In this document: positions 9,980 to 22,785 of the stretch, in pieces
Position numbering within the stretch: position 1 is the first letter of the stretch
How the letters are laid out: each line of letters opens with the position of its first letter
From: Selaginella moellendorffii
Taxonomy: Eukaryota > Streptophyta > Lycopodiopsida > Selaginellales > Selaginellaceae
NCBI RefSeq assembly: GCF_000143415.4
Contig: NW_003314272.1
Coordinates: 85,528 to 149,527 of the forward strand
Direction of reading: 5' to 3'
Length of the DNA stretch: 64,000 nucleotides
Program-made: the position numbers and the translations under genes
The notes under the pieces: generated by a model
Told to the model about the DNA's origin: nothing
The model's input: the letters and a program-made list of their open reading frames with translations, nothing else
Databases searched by the model: none

Positions 9980-11924
9980 ATGGAGGGGGGCTCGGAGGAG
10001 TCATCAGAGTTGGCGCAGCCCCTGCAGCTCGGCTTGGATGGCGATGGAGGCGAGGTGGAGGACTGTTTTGGTCCTGCAACAGAGGTGGCGTGGCAACCGA
10101 ATGCGGCGCTGTGCCGAAACTTTGACAAGGTACGTGGTGGTGCCCGAGGACTCTGCTTTGATATCCGGTGCAGTTGAAGCTCCTTTACATCCAGTCCACG
10201 CAGCTCAATTTACGACTGCAAGCGACATGTGGAGTGCTGAGGAAAGAAAAGGTAAGGCGCTTTACCTCCTTTCATGCTCCCCGCTGTCTATAGGAAGAGA
10301 TGGAGAAGAGATACTTCGCTGCTGCGGGTTTTGGAAGCGAGAGCGACAGGTGTACAGTTGCTCATTCTGTTTATTTACCTCCATCTGTGTCGTGTGTCAA
10401 GGCGTCCAGAAGATGCTGAATTGCAAGCCAGTCCGTCGCCTTTGCCCACATGCACTCGCTGACGTTTGTGTGTGTGCAGACGAGCGGAGGTTAACTCAAC
10501 TTGAAGCATCCAAGAGAGCTCTCGAGGGGATGTAAGTCTCTTGCTCAATTGTTTCTCATGTCACTTTTTTGTGCTCCAGCAACGAGCCGGGAGGAATAGT
10601 AGGAGTCTGACCTGTATCCTATGCGCGCTGTGCTGTTAACACTAGTGTCAATCATGGCAGTGTAAGCATTGCGACGGTAGAGTGTCCGTTATTTCCGGGC
10701 TGGAGCAAGCGGTGCAGCAGTTGAAGTAATATCGCCCCTCGTCTGGTGAAAGTCTCACTCGTTTTTCCAGGGACCGTTTACACACATTCGAAGTGAAACA
10801 CGACAACGTCTCGCAAATGGGAAAGTAACGGTGACGCAATCACGGACCGGTTCTCACATTGTGTGATACCAGGCAGGTGCAGGAAATGGAAGAGACCAGC
10901 GATGCGCTAGCCAGAGCTTGCCGTGAGGAGCAGAGGCAGAGGCAGATGTGTAAAGCCTTGGAAAGCGAAGTATGTGATCTTCGGGCTCTGCTTCGTGCCG
11001 TGGAGCAAACCAGTGCTGAAGCGGAACTCAGGCACCTGAACACAGTCAGTGCCCTCATAAAGGTGGTGTACACACGTGGAGCCTGTCACCCTCTTTGACT
11101 GCCTGAAGGATGCAGGAGAAAGAGGGCCTACATGAGGAGGTTGAAAACTTCCAGCACAAATGTAATGTGCTAGATGCAAGCTTTGGCAAAGTGCAAGAGG
11201 AGCTTCTGGACGTGAGCACGAGGCTAGAGGAATCACGAGCCAAGCTGGGAGAAGCCGTCTGTAAGAATAACGACTCACAGGCCGAAGCAGCTAGCTACAG
11301 GTGGACTTTTCCTTGATTTGTTCCAATATTTCAACGTTTTAGAGCAGAGTTGAACGAGATGAACTCCAAAGAAAGCTAGATTCGGCGAGAGGAGACATGG
11401 CAGAACTTGCGAAGTTCAGAGAACTGGATCATGTAAATACCGTGGAACAAGTGAAAGTACGTCTTGTGGCTCGGAGGTGCCTTTTTAAAAAACTTACATG
11501 CAGAGAAGCTGCGAGTCGTCGTGGCGGACGCAAGAGAACTCTTCTCAACAGAGGATATCCTCTTTGCGCCGCAAGATACATCAGCTGCAAGCGGTAATCC
11601 TTGTGACAGAGTTGGTCTATTTTGCAACTCTGACATCAGGTGTTTGCAGAAAGTCAAGCAGGCACACAAGCAAATGGCGAGGCTAACTTTTGATAGGAAC
11701 GAGCTCCTGATCCAGCAGCAGGAGTACGAAGCGCAACTAAGTGCATTGCGACAGGTACCCTCTTGGCTACAAGTTTGCCTGCTGAAATGCTCCCGTTGCA
11801 GCACTCCTCCCGCATTCGAGCACCAGGCTTTCACCTCTCCTCACCCAAATCGAAACTCATCAGTGCGGAAATTAGTCAGGTTGCAGCACGTCAAGCTAGA
11901 TACTTTGCCGATACCGCGCTGTGA
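9980..11924 (+). CDS. Coiled-coil protein of unknown function
   Basis: Thirteen small exons fit in frame to about 426 residues: 9980-10129, 10174-10251, 10294-10351, 10480-10531, 10580-10598, 10661-10725, 10771-10824, 10873-11062, 11116-11300, 11345-11456, 11504-11593, 11650-11754, 11802-11924. After an acidic start (MEGGSEESSE) nearly every exon encodes heptad-like Glu/Lys/Leu/Gln sequence, e.g. 'QEMEETSDALARACREEQRQ' and 'KVKQAHKQMARLTFDRNELL'. The late exons are well supported; exons 3-5, including a 19-nt microexon, are tentative. No catalytic domain is visible. A cytoskeletal, centriolar or flagellar role (lycophyte sperm are flagellate) is only a guess. The last 11 codons and the stop are repeated in the array that follows. 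Confidence 0.6.
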
Positions 11925-12607
11925 ATAATGTCCAAGAGGGAGCAGGCCTTTTGTCTCTTACACGCAGATAGTGATTGCAGGTGGTAGCAGACAAGAATGT
12001 GTTTTCGATTGTTTCATAGAGTTGAGCTAGAGTCAAATTTTATCCATTGTTAGACTCGTGCATGCAAAGTTCCCGCCACAAGCTAGATACTTTGCCGATA
12101 CCGCGCTGTGAATAATGTCCAAGAGGGAGCAGGCACACGCAGATAGTGATTGCAGGTGGTAGCAGACAAGAATGTGTTTTCGATTGTTTCATAGAGTTGA
12201 GCTAGAGTCAAATTTTATCCATTGTTAGACTCGTGCATGCAAAGTTCCCGCCGCAAGCTAGATACTTTGCCGATACCGCGCTGTGAATAATGTCCAAGAG
12301 GGAGCAGGCACACGCAGATAGTGATTGCAGGTGGTAGCAGACAAGAATGTGTTTTCGATTGTTTCATAGAGTTGAGCTAGAGTCAAATTTTATCCATTGT
12401 TAGACTCGTGCATGCAAAGTTCCCGCCGCAAGCTAGATACTTTGCCGATACCGCGCTGTGAATAATGTCCAAGAGGGAGCAGGCACACGCAGATAGTGAT
12501 TGCAGGTGGTAGCAGACAAGAATGTGTTTTCGATTGTTTCATAGAGTTGAGCTAGAGTCAAATTTTATCCATTGTTAGACTCGTGTATGCAAAGTTCCCG
12601 CCGCAAG
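11892..12607 (+). repeat. Four-copy 175-bp tandem array starting in the coding end of the coiled-coil gene
   Basis: Copies start at 11892, 12079, 12254 and 12429; a fifth copy breaks off at 12607. Copy 1 is 187 bp because it holds 12 extra bases (CTTTTGTCTCTT) after GAGCAGGC. Copies 2-4 lack these and are exactly 175 bp apart with almost no differences, so copies 2-4 amplified after that deletion. Each unit begins with the gene's final codons and its TGA, then 3' flank. The array fills nearly all of the gap to the convergent SERRATE gene. Confidence 0.97.
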
Positions 12608-12656
12608 CATTACAAAATACAGTTCTGAAAGAGAGAGAGAAAAAGGCTGGCCTCCA

Positions 12657-15168
12657 CTATATGCTCCTATAATCAATCACTGTAACATCGTCTTCCGGCG
12701 CGTCAAGATCGTGATAGCTGCACGGCAGGGTTAGTTCAACAGAATTACGAAATGAGAAGAGAAACCTTCGCATGTGACGAGGGTCGTGCCTAACTGGAGG
12801 AACCATCTGCGGCGTCTCCAAAACACCCCGTCCCTTTCGTCCACGGTCACCACCATCAAATGAAGGATCAAATGGAGCGGGATGAAAAGGCTGCGGGCCG
12901 CCGCCGTGCTCTCTCCACATGCGCATGGTCACGTCAGGAGGGGCAGGGACAAATGGACCCAAGGGCCTGGCCACACAAGCTTGAGAAGGAATGCACACGA
13001 AAACAAGGAAACACTCACCCCGCGCCAGGCACAGGCATCAACACTGGAGGAGGTATTTCCGAACCAAATGCTCCCCCGTGAATGTTGGTCCCACCAAAAG
13101 GATCAAACATTGGCTGCTCCGATGACGCTGGTCCGGCCCCTTCATATGGATAATCTCCAGCCGGCGATTTATCCACGTCCTCGCCACGGCCTCGACTCCT
13201 ATCCGAATTTCCCAACAGACCGGGCCTACGCCTGTGCAGCCTGCTGTCCCTCTGAAACAAATACCACCACGTTACGGACGTCATCTAGGCGAGGCTTACC
13301 TGGTTCGCTTGCACGGAGGCCACGCCAGGAGCATTAGGATCACTGTTTGGACACGTTTGGACATTAAACTCGGTAACTCGAGCATGGACGACGTACCTCA
13401 TGTAGTTTTGATAGTAGAGCTCTCGTCGGAGTTTGGCCATGGACTCGTTTACAATCTCAGGATGCTTCAGCTTGAGATGCTTGTGTACAAATTCTGGTCC
13501 ATGGAAAAGCTTCGAGCACCCAGTAGCCAAGCACCCATACTTCCATCCATACTTTTCGTCCCTTATTTTTCGTACGTAGGGTTCAAGCGCTTCTGACATA
13601 GACGCCTCCGACTTGTCCTTGCCAAGCATAGCTTCTACGGGATCCTGGCCCTGCAATCGTGCCTGCCATGTAGAGTCCAGCTTTTTTTCCCATTCAGCCC
13701 GTGCGTTGTCATCGCCTGCCTTCTCCTCCCCTCTGAGGTGTCGAAACCCTTTCGGCAGCTCACGTAGCTCCATCATTCCGTAGTAATCCAAACCGTGGAC
13801 TCTCCACAGGTACGTGAGCATTACGTCCAGCAGTTCGATGCCCTCGAGACCCTTCACCTGGTTAGCCCCTCGAACTATAACAATAGGACCACCGGTTTCA
13901 CTGCTCAAGTTCTGTTGCTCAGAAGAAAAGAGGATGTTTCCTTCTACACCCTTTTCAGTGTCCAGCTTTTTAACCAGCGCCTGCGCCTGTTCTATATCTA
14001 TGGCCACCCTCTTTAAATCCGAGGAAGCGTGTTGTGCTCGTGGGATAGTATCCGCCTGACGGCCCCCCATTCTCTTGTCGTCGTCCGTTTCAACATCTGC
14101 GGTGGATCTGCTACCAGCAGCAGCAGCAGCCGCCGTCCTACACCAAGCAATGTCAGATACGAACGGGAACACCTCACCCGACTCACATGTCCAAACTTCC
14201 AGCCTGCAGCTCCAAAATAAAGTCCCGTGCACTAGACTTCGCAGTTTCAATCCTCCTGCAACCACGAGCGCACACGTCAACAATAACTCTAGATTCCTGA
14301 GATCATACCGAACCTAGCCATAAGGGAGTCCAGCCGCGACGGATCGTACTTCTCCCGTAGCCTGGACCCGACGAAATTTGTGAAACGGATAACAATTGAC
14401 AAGTCACGCGACTTCGTACCAGTCTTCCTCCTTGTGCTGCTCGAAATAGGCTCGCTTCTGAGTGGAGACGTATTCCGCTTTGTATTCCTCATACCTGCAC
14501 AGCTAAAAGGTGAGAAGCTGCTACGGAAGCGAGGCAAAGACCTGCGCTCGGCTTCAGCGGGAAGAATGTCGTCCTCTAGCTCCACGATAAACTGCTTGTA
14601 AGACAAGAGTCCGTCCCTGCGCGCAGCGCACGATTAGAAAAAAAGGAGCGGCAGAGTTAGGCGAGGGAGAAACCTGCGAGGGTAGGCATCACCATACATG
14701 CTTCGCCCGGACCACTCTGGAAAAACAAAAGGTGACTGAGCATGTGGAAAGGAAAGGGGAGTATGAGAGCCCACCATTAGAACGATGCCGGCCGTAGTCA
14801 CCACCATAGCCTCTACCAAGAATACCATCCCTGGAGAAATGAGGCAAGCTGAGTAGCGCAAGAGCGGAAAGAAAAGGTCAAGTGAGTTACCTTCCGCCCT
14901 CATAACCTCCCCGGTCGTCATCCCGTCGAGAGCGCTTGTGGGCGGCAGGAGACCTGCGGGAGGGGGAATGGCGTCGGTCCCGGTGGGGCAAGGGAGGCGG
15001 GGACAGGCTCTTGCGCCGCTTGTTGTGCTTGTCGTGACGGCTTGCCTGCCTGCTCTCATCCTCACCTCGCCTCTTGCTGTCGCCTGCGTCGTCGGCAGCT
15101 CCCCCTTTGCGCCGCTCCGCGGTGTCCCTGGGGAGTGGCTCCGGAGGCAGATCCATGACATCCGCCAT
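12657..15168 (-). CDS. SE: SERRATE/ARS2-type zinc-finger protein of miRNA processing
   Basis: Twelve exons (15168-14891, 14830-14775, 14716-14674, 14616-14542, 14494-14420, 14361-14314, 14255-14187, 14137-13397, 13342-13300, 13251-13019, 12966-12766, 12717-12657) give 640 residues. Order: Arg/Ser-rich N-terminus (MADVMDLPPEPLP...), 'YKQFIVELEDDILPAEAERR', the ARS2 core 'VKGLEGIELLDVMLTYLWRV', the C2H2 finger (C-x4-C-x12-H-x4-H) in 'EKYGWKYGCLATGCSKLF', a Gly/Pro tail, and the terminal motif 'DLDAPEDDVTVIDYRSI'. Arabidopsis SERRATE (720 aa) assists DCL1/HYL1 in pri-miRNA cleavage and binds the cap-binding complex in the nucleus. Exon phases agree throughout. The finger residues are intact. Confidence 0.97.
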
Positions 15169-15658
15169 GGCCAGACTACTCTAGGGTAAGAGTGCGGGAG
15201 ATTAGGGCTCAATATTAAGGCTCTAAGATTTTGGTCCAACGGGATTGATACATTTGAGTTGCCGCTCGGATATGGTGGGAGCATCTTATTTCGGGATCTT
15301 CCCGCATGGATGGATGGAAGGCTGTCCACGAGTTGAGCAAGACGCCTTTCAAGCCTGTTGCTGTCTGAGCGGCTGGAAACAAGAGTCGAAGAACTTGATC
15401 TCACAGAAAGTCCATTCCAAGCGTTGCACGCCACCTTTCTCGTCCCCGCCACCTTGTCCGTTTGAAGGCATTCATGTGATACGCGAGTGGAAGAAGGCAA
15501 GTCATTTACAGTGGAAGGTCTTCCCGTTGGAAGAGGCCATGCAACTCTCGGAGTTGACGCCCTGATACAGCGCTGATATGGACCAGGACTTTGTTGCGTC
15601 GAGATATTGTGTATTTCAAAACGCTTTCTTCTCGACGCAGCTCTACTTGGCGAGATGA
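15169..15658. other. Intergenic: SERRATE 5' flank and LisH gene 3' flank
   Basis: This 490-bp stretch has long open frames on both strands, but none shows similarity to known families or good coding signals. It most likely holds the SERRATE promoter and leader and the 3' UTR of the LisH gene, both transcribed leftward. Confidence 0.45.
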
Positions 15659-16609
15659 CTATGCCAAGAAGGTCCTCAATGTAAAAGACGCATGGAGGTC
15701 CTAAGAAGCGCATGAGAGAAAGGCAGAGAATGGGATGAGGCCCTACCTTTCCACCTTGCTCCTGCTGTAGCCGCTGAGAAACGAGAGTGAACTGCTGGAG
15801 AAGTCTCTCCATGGATGTGTAACTGGGAAGCTTGCCATGGTCTGAAAGAAGGGACAACAAGAGGGTGAGGGGCGATGGCAGGGAAAGCAGCCGCTTGCCT
15901 AGGAGCGCCCGATTCAGCATGTCTGCGATGTTCTGCCTGTAGTCCACACTGAGCAACGAGAACAAGGGCGACGTCTCTGGTTCCGAGTATGCCAGTAATG
16001 CCATGCAGTCCTGTCACCCTGGGCTCAACGCCTATCAAGGACAAACGGTTCAAGCTACCTGGAGTTTATCGACGTAGTGCTTCTCCTTCCCAAAAGGCGT
16101 TAGCTCTCGCTGTGCAAACTCCAGAGCACCTATGCTGGAGGTAGATAAACAAAAGAAGGACGAGAGAAGCGAAAGAAGAAGCTTACGCGTTTCTGGACCG
16201 CACGAGCTCTATAAAGTGGAGAGTGAGGAGATCGAAGTGCAAGTCCTTGTTGTCTAGTAAGAGGCCTGGAGCGACTCCATTGGTGAGATCAATAGCCTTG
16301 AGTGGCTCCCCTCCCATAACGTGGTTATAGATTGCTGCGCGGGCACCAGCGTGAGTACGAGAGGAGCAAGTGGGGCTGGGGATGCCTTACGCTTTCTCCT
16401 GTCGATGTCCATGGAGAAGTCAGCAGAGCAATTCATTTCCGTGGACGCTATGAAAGCCTCGGCTGTTTCTTTGAAGCAATTGTGGACCAGGTAGCCGAGC
16501 AGGACTTTTTTGACATCGTTGTCATCAACCTTCTGCAGCAGCGAGGAGTTAATAGCGCAGCTCGAGCCCTAGGCTAATCGAGAGGGCTTACCACGTTCTC
16601 CACATCCAT
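15659..16609 (-). CDS. LisH-CTLH-CRA domain protein (RanBPM/GID8-like)
   Basis: Seven exons (16609-16592, 16532-16391, 16334-16187, 16134-16059, 16010-15899, 15841-15747, 15700-15659) give 210 residues. LisH is at about 8-40 ('VLLGYLVHNCFKETAEAFI'), CTLH at about 58-105 ('DLHFDLLTLHFIELV'), and CRA at about 110-205 ('MALLAYSEPETSPLF', 'LPSYTSMERLLQQ'). Such proteins scaffold the CTLH/GID-type E3 ubiquitin ligase or bind Ran-binding partners; the exact complex here is unknown. Exon 1 codes only six residues. Intron 5 uses a GC donor (GCAAGC at 15898-15893), required to give 'NRALLDHGKLPSYT' as in relatives. The short product lacks the SPRY domain of true RanBPM. Confidence 0.85.
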
Positions 16610-16717
16610 GACCGCGCCGCGCCGCGCCGCGCCTTTCCCCCCTTCCACACAACCTAAAAATTGCTCTACTTAGGTAACAAAAATCTTTGGCATTTTTTAC
16701 ACACAAGGCGCAGATAT

Positions 16718-17654
16718 TCAAATCGATGGAACAACCTTTGGCCCCCTGTAGTTCCCCCTGTGAACCACAAACTCGCTCGAAGGTCTGAACTCCTGGAGGT
16801 GAACGGGATGCGCCTCGGCGCTGTCCGTGGCTTCTGCACGCAAGTAACTGCAAGGGTTGGTTGCAAGGCGTACGTGTTTTCTTATGGAGGAGAGACCCAC
16901 CTGGGGAGGTGGCGGCGGCCAGGCGGTAGTAGACGCAAGGGCGGCCGGCAGTGGTGTTGTATGGCGGCGCGAGGACGTCCAGAACCGCGCAGGAGGTGAC
17001 CGCCGTGAAGGAGTGGATGTTGCCCCCGGACGTCGGGTACAGGACGGCGGTGTCACAGGGCGCCACCAGTACATGGTCCTTGACGGGCATCGCTAATCTG
17101 GCTGGGGGGACATTACATGTAAGCTTGGAAATCGCAGATTGCCCTTACGTGTGGAGGAGGCCGTGTGGTCCGAGGGATCTACCCAGTCGTACGACTTGAC
17201 GTGCATGGAGCCATAGATCAGCTTGCTCAGCACGGTCATACCCGGATGGTTGTGGAGAGGAAGGGCTGCCGACTGCGGCAGGCAAAAGATTCCCATCTGT
17301 GCTACCACCATCACGGCTTAGCTTGCTCAACCAACAGCGCGTCTCAACGACTTACAGAGAACTTGTTGCACTCGTAGAGATGCAAGTAAGTGATTGCCGG
17401 GGCGGCCGATTCCGGTGGCTGGTCGGTGGAGCGCCCATTTCTCTGGCAATTGTCCTCTTGGAGGCCGAGATCGGAGCACTTGATGTCGTCTGGGAGCGGG
17501 GCAAGGCAGTAAAATCAAGGCGCAGCAGTGTGAGCAGCTTACCCAGAACAGCGCGTACCCGTGCAACAGCTTCGGGGGCTGACACGCCTTGGACGCACGA
17601 GAAGGAGGCCTTGCACACCTCGTACAGCTTCTGGACGGCCGTCATGGCCGTCAT
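16718..17654 (-). CDS. PCO: Plant cysteine oxidase (PCO, cysteamine dioxygenase family)
   Basis: Five exons (17654-17543, 17489-17356, 17296-17149, 17101-16901, 16833-16718) give 236 residues. The cupin core is complete: '[19 protein letters not shown]' supplies two iron-binding His, and '[19 protein letters not shown]' the third. '[14 protein letters not shown]' and the terminal 'YRGPKVV' are family signatures. PCOs oxidise N-terminal Cys of ERF-VII and similar proteins with O2, marking them for N-degron decay, and so sense hypoxia in cytosol and nucleus. The gene is head-to-head with CDC48, 316 bp between start codons. The acceptor of exon 5 (GTGCAG) was picked because it alone keeps the C-terminal family motif in frame. 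Confidence 0.93.
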
Positions 17655-17910
17655 GGCGGCGACCGCGCGAGGATGCGAGTGCCCTAAGCTGCTTACTTTT
17701 CCATGAATTCCACTGCTTTGCCTCTTCAGGCTACATTCCGGGAGGTAAACTCTTTATGTTTTATGTTTTAGGGCGGATCTGACAACGTGGCGGTGGTGGC
17801 GGCTCCGCCCAGCCGCCAATTCTCCCTCCCCTCGCTCTCTCGGTCGTGGCGAGTTCGATACCCATTGGCACCAGATTGTTCTAGAAGCATTTCATGGAAT
17901 ATTCCCAGGG

Positions 17911-17918
17911 TATAAAGG
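17911..17918 (+). promoter_or_regulatory. TATA box of CDC48
   Basis: TATAAAGG lies 60 bp before the CDC48 ATG, inside the 316-bp region shared with the divergent PCO gene. Spacing fits a transcription start about 30 bp downstream and a very short leader. Confidence 0.6.
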
Positions 17919-17970
17919 AGACTGTGCTGTATGCGTGCTAGGGTTTGGGTCATTTCAAGGGTAGGTAGCC

Positions 17971-20850
<2,880 letters not shown>

Positions 20851-20909
20851 TGGAAAAATTCTCGTGAACGAAGTGATGATTTGTGAGTGGAAAACAGTCC
20901 TGAACGGTT

Positions 20910-21065
20910 TCAGGTGAGGAGGAGCACGAGCGGGATGATGGCGACGAGGGAGAAGGTGGCGAGGAATGAAGAGAGCTTGAGAAGCAAGTGGAGGGCGGGC
21001 GGTAGAAGCGAGACGAGGACGAGGGCGAGCACGAGGAGCAGCGAGAGGCGCTGGGAGGGAGGCAT
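20910..21065 (-). CDS. Small hydrophobic ORF (51 aa), doubtful
   Basis: An ATG at 21065 opens 51 codons ending at 20910. The start is 'MPPSQRLSLLLVLALVLVSL', followed by two more Leu/Ala/Val-rich stretches. It looks like a tiny membrane protein with two spans. It lies antisense between the CDC48 stop and the BTB-like gene. I do not recognise it. GC-rich antisense sequence readily gives Leu/Val-rich frames, so chance is a real alternative. Confidence 0.3.
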   Translation of the reverse strand: MPPSQRLSLLLVLALVLVSLLPPALHLLLKLSSFLATFSLVAIIPLVLLLT

Positions 21066-21160
21066 GGTAGCATTTAGGGCTTGTCCACGTGGCAAAAAGA
21101 GGAGGCGTGGTAACCGACTGGCAACAAGGCGAGAGGTTTAAGCGTGTTAGATCGAATGTC

Positions 21161-22747
21161 ATGGAGCTTGCGAGCAACGTAATCAAGGACCGATTGGCGT
21201 CGCTGGGCATCTCCTTGGCACCCGTGGCCGCGGACAAGACGGCACCGGACGTGCTGCTGGTTGCCAGGAGAGCTGCCCACAGCTCTTGCCGCGATGTGGT
21301 GCGAGTACTGGCGCACTCGAGCGTGCTCAAGGAGTGTGACTCCTTCCGGGAATGGTTCATCGACTACGACGTGCGCATGGCGGAGGAGCGGCGGCGCAAG
21401 GCGCTTGTAGCGGACATGGTGCAGAGTGTGATGAGGAATGTGGAGGAGGAGGCGAAAGTGAGGCAGGCAATCTCCAGCATGCTGGAGGGCGTCATGACCA
21501 ACGTGATTGAGCTCCACAAAGGCGACGAGGAGGAGGAAGCAGCGCACGGAGAGGAAGCGGCAGAGCGTAGGCCTGACATCGCGGCGGCGGCGCCAGAGGA
21601 GGAGGTGGAGATGCAGCGGTATATAGTCATAGAGAAGCTCGAGTGGACAGCCCCTGTCCTGCACGCCATTCTGGAATGGCTGTATACGCGCTGCTGCCAC
21701 ATCGATGTGGAGCATCTGTGGGCAGTGTACGAGGCGGCGGACAAGATGGTGCTGAGCAGCTTGAGCGGAGCCATCCGCGACTACAGCAGTCCGCATTACC
21801 TCCGGTACGCACTGGACAAGGAGGAGGATCGTAAGGCCCTCCTCAGGCTGTGCTTCAAGGCGCGGTGCGCGGAGCTTGGGAGCCTGCGAGTGCTGTGCGA
21901 GAGCCTGTCCCGCTCGCCCATCTCCTCCTCCTTCTGCATGCTCCTCCACACGGCAGCCATCTCGTACAGGCGGCCATCCTTTCTGCCCGAGGGCCTCTAC
22001 ACCATGTCGGGGCATCCCGTCTGCTGTCTCAAGGAGGCCGAGCCGCTGGAGCCTCTCAAGCCGTACATCACCCTCGTCCGGGAGTCGGGCTGCCGCTTCC
22101 GCAGGAGAAAGGTGGCGGCAGCGGCAGCGGCAGCGAGCGGAGGAGTGGCGTCGGCCAAGATGAAGGACGTGGAGTGGCGGATCATGGACCTGGGCAGCAA
22201 TGCTGCTCGATGCTGCCACACCTTGTTCCGCTACTCGGCGGAGGTAAGCTTCGAGGCGGCCACAAAGGCTGGCATGCTGGTGAAGCCGGTGCGCAAGGAG
22301 ACGTTTAGCCTGAGGATGGTGACGGGCTCCATGGTGAGCAGCATCATCAAGTGCGCGCTGGGCAAGGCCATCCCAGCCGCGGAGCTCAAGGTCAAGGAGG
22401 AGAGGGGATCGGGCTACTACATCCGCGGCCCCAGCTACTGCTTCTCGCTGCTGCTCCAGGGCGAGCCCTCCATGATCCTGGTGGGTGCCAAGGCCATCCC
22501 CCATGACATGATCGGCCGTGCGGCACTGCGGATCAGGAATCCCTCGGAGCGCACCTTTGCCAGATTCCTTCCCGCCATGAGGTCCTTCGGCGTCGACTTT
22601 GAGGCCAACACGCTCTACATCATCAAGCCGCTGCACAGCATCATCCGCATTCTCGAGTTTGTGGCGGGCGTCAGCCGCGAGGCCTTCACCCCGCTCGAGT
22701 TCGAGAGGCATGTGGTGGAAGTTGTCGAGGCCACGGATCCTTTTTAA
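21161..22747 (+). CDS. Intronless BTB-like protein of unknown function
   Basis: A single exon of 528 codons from the first ATG (21161). Residues about 1-75 ('NVIKDRLASLGISLAP') and 165-230 ('VLHAILEWLYTRCCHIDVEH', 'LWAVYEAADKMVLSSL') recall a BTB fold with a BACK-like follow-on, split by a Glu-rich insert (about 110-160). Residues 240-528 match nothing I know; they contain an Ala run near 345. Lack of introns among intron-rich neighbours suggests a retro-derived or fast-evolving lineage gene. The complementary strand is also open for 561 codons, but this frame has more protein-like composition. Its stop lies 38 bp from that of the convergent RTF1 gene. Confidence 0.6.
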   Translation: MELASNVIKDRLASLGISLAPVAADKTAPDVLLVARRAAHSSCRDVVRVLAHSSVLKECDSFREWFIDYDVRMAEERRRKALVADMVQSVMRNVEEEAKVRQAISSMLEGVMTNVIELHKGDEEEEAAHGEEAAERRPDIAAAAPEEEVEMQRYIVIEKLEWTAPVLHAILEWLYTRCCHIDVEHLWAVYEAADKMVLSSLSGAIRDYSSPHYLRYALDKEEDRKALLRLCFKARCAELGSLRVLCESLSRSPISSSFCMLLHTAAISYRRPSFLPEGLYTMSGHPVCCLKEAEPLEPLKPYITLVRESGCRFRRRKVAAAAAAASGGVASAKMKDVEWRIMDLGSNAARCCHTLFRYSAEVSFEAATKAGMLVKPVRKETFSLRMVTGSMVSSIIKCALGKAIPAAELKVKEERGSGYYIRGPSYCFSLLLQGEPSMILVGAKAIPHDMIGRAALRIRNPSERTFARFLPAMRSFGVDFEANTLYIIKPLHSIIRILEFVAGVSREAFTPLEFERHVVEVVEATDPF

Positions 22748-22785
22748 CCACAAAAGCAATACAAGTACACACCACCTTGCTTTGC

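Noticed and set aside
12060-12607. Centromere-like or telomeric satellite
   Set aside because: The unit length resembles plant satellites, but the array has four copies and clearly derives from the adjacent gene's end.
14634-16004. 456-codon minus-strand ORF
   Set aside because: It runs through exons and introns of both SERRATE and the LisH gene in changing frames. The spliced models explain the conserved residues.
21074-22759. 561-codon minus-strand ORF opposite the BTB-like gene
   Set aside because: Its product is rich in His/Arg/Leu/Gln as expected for the complement of a GC-rich coding strand, with no domain. The plus-strand frame looks more protein-like.
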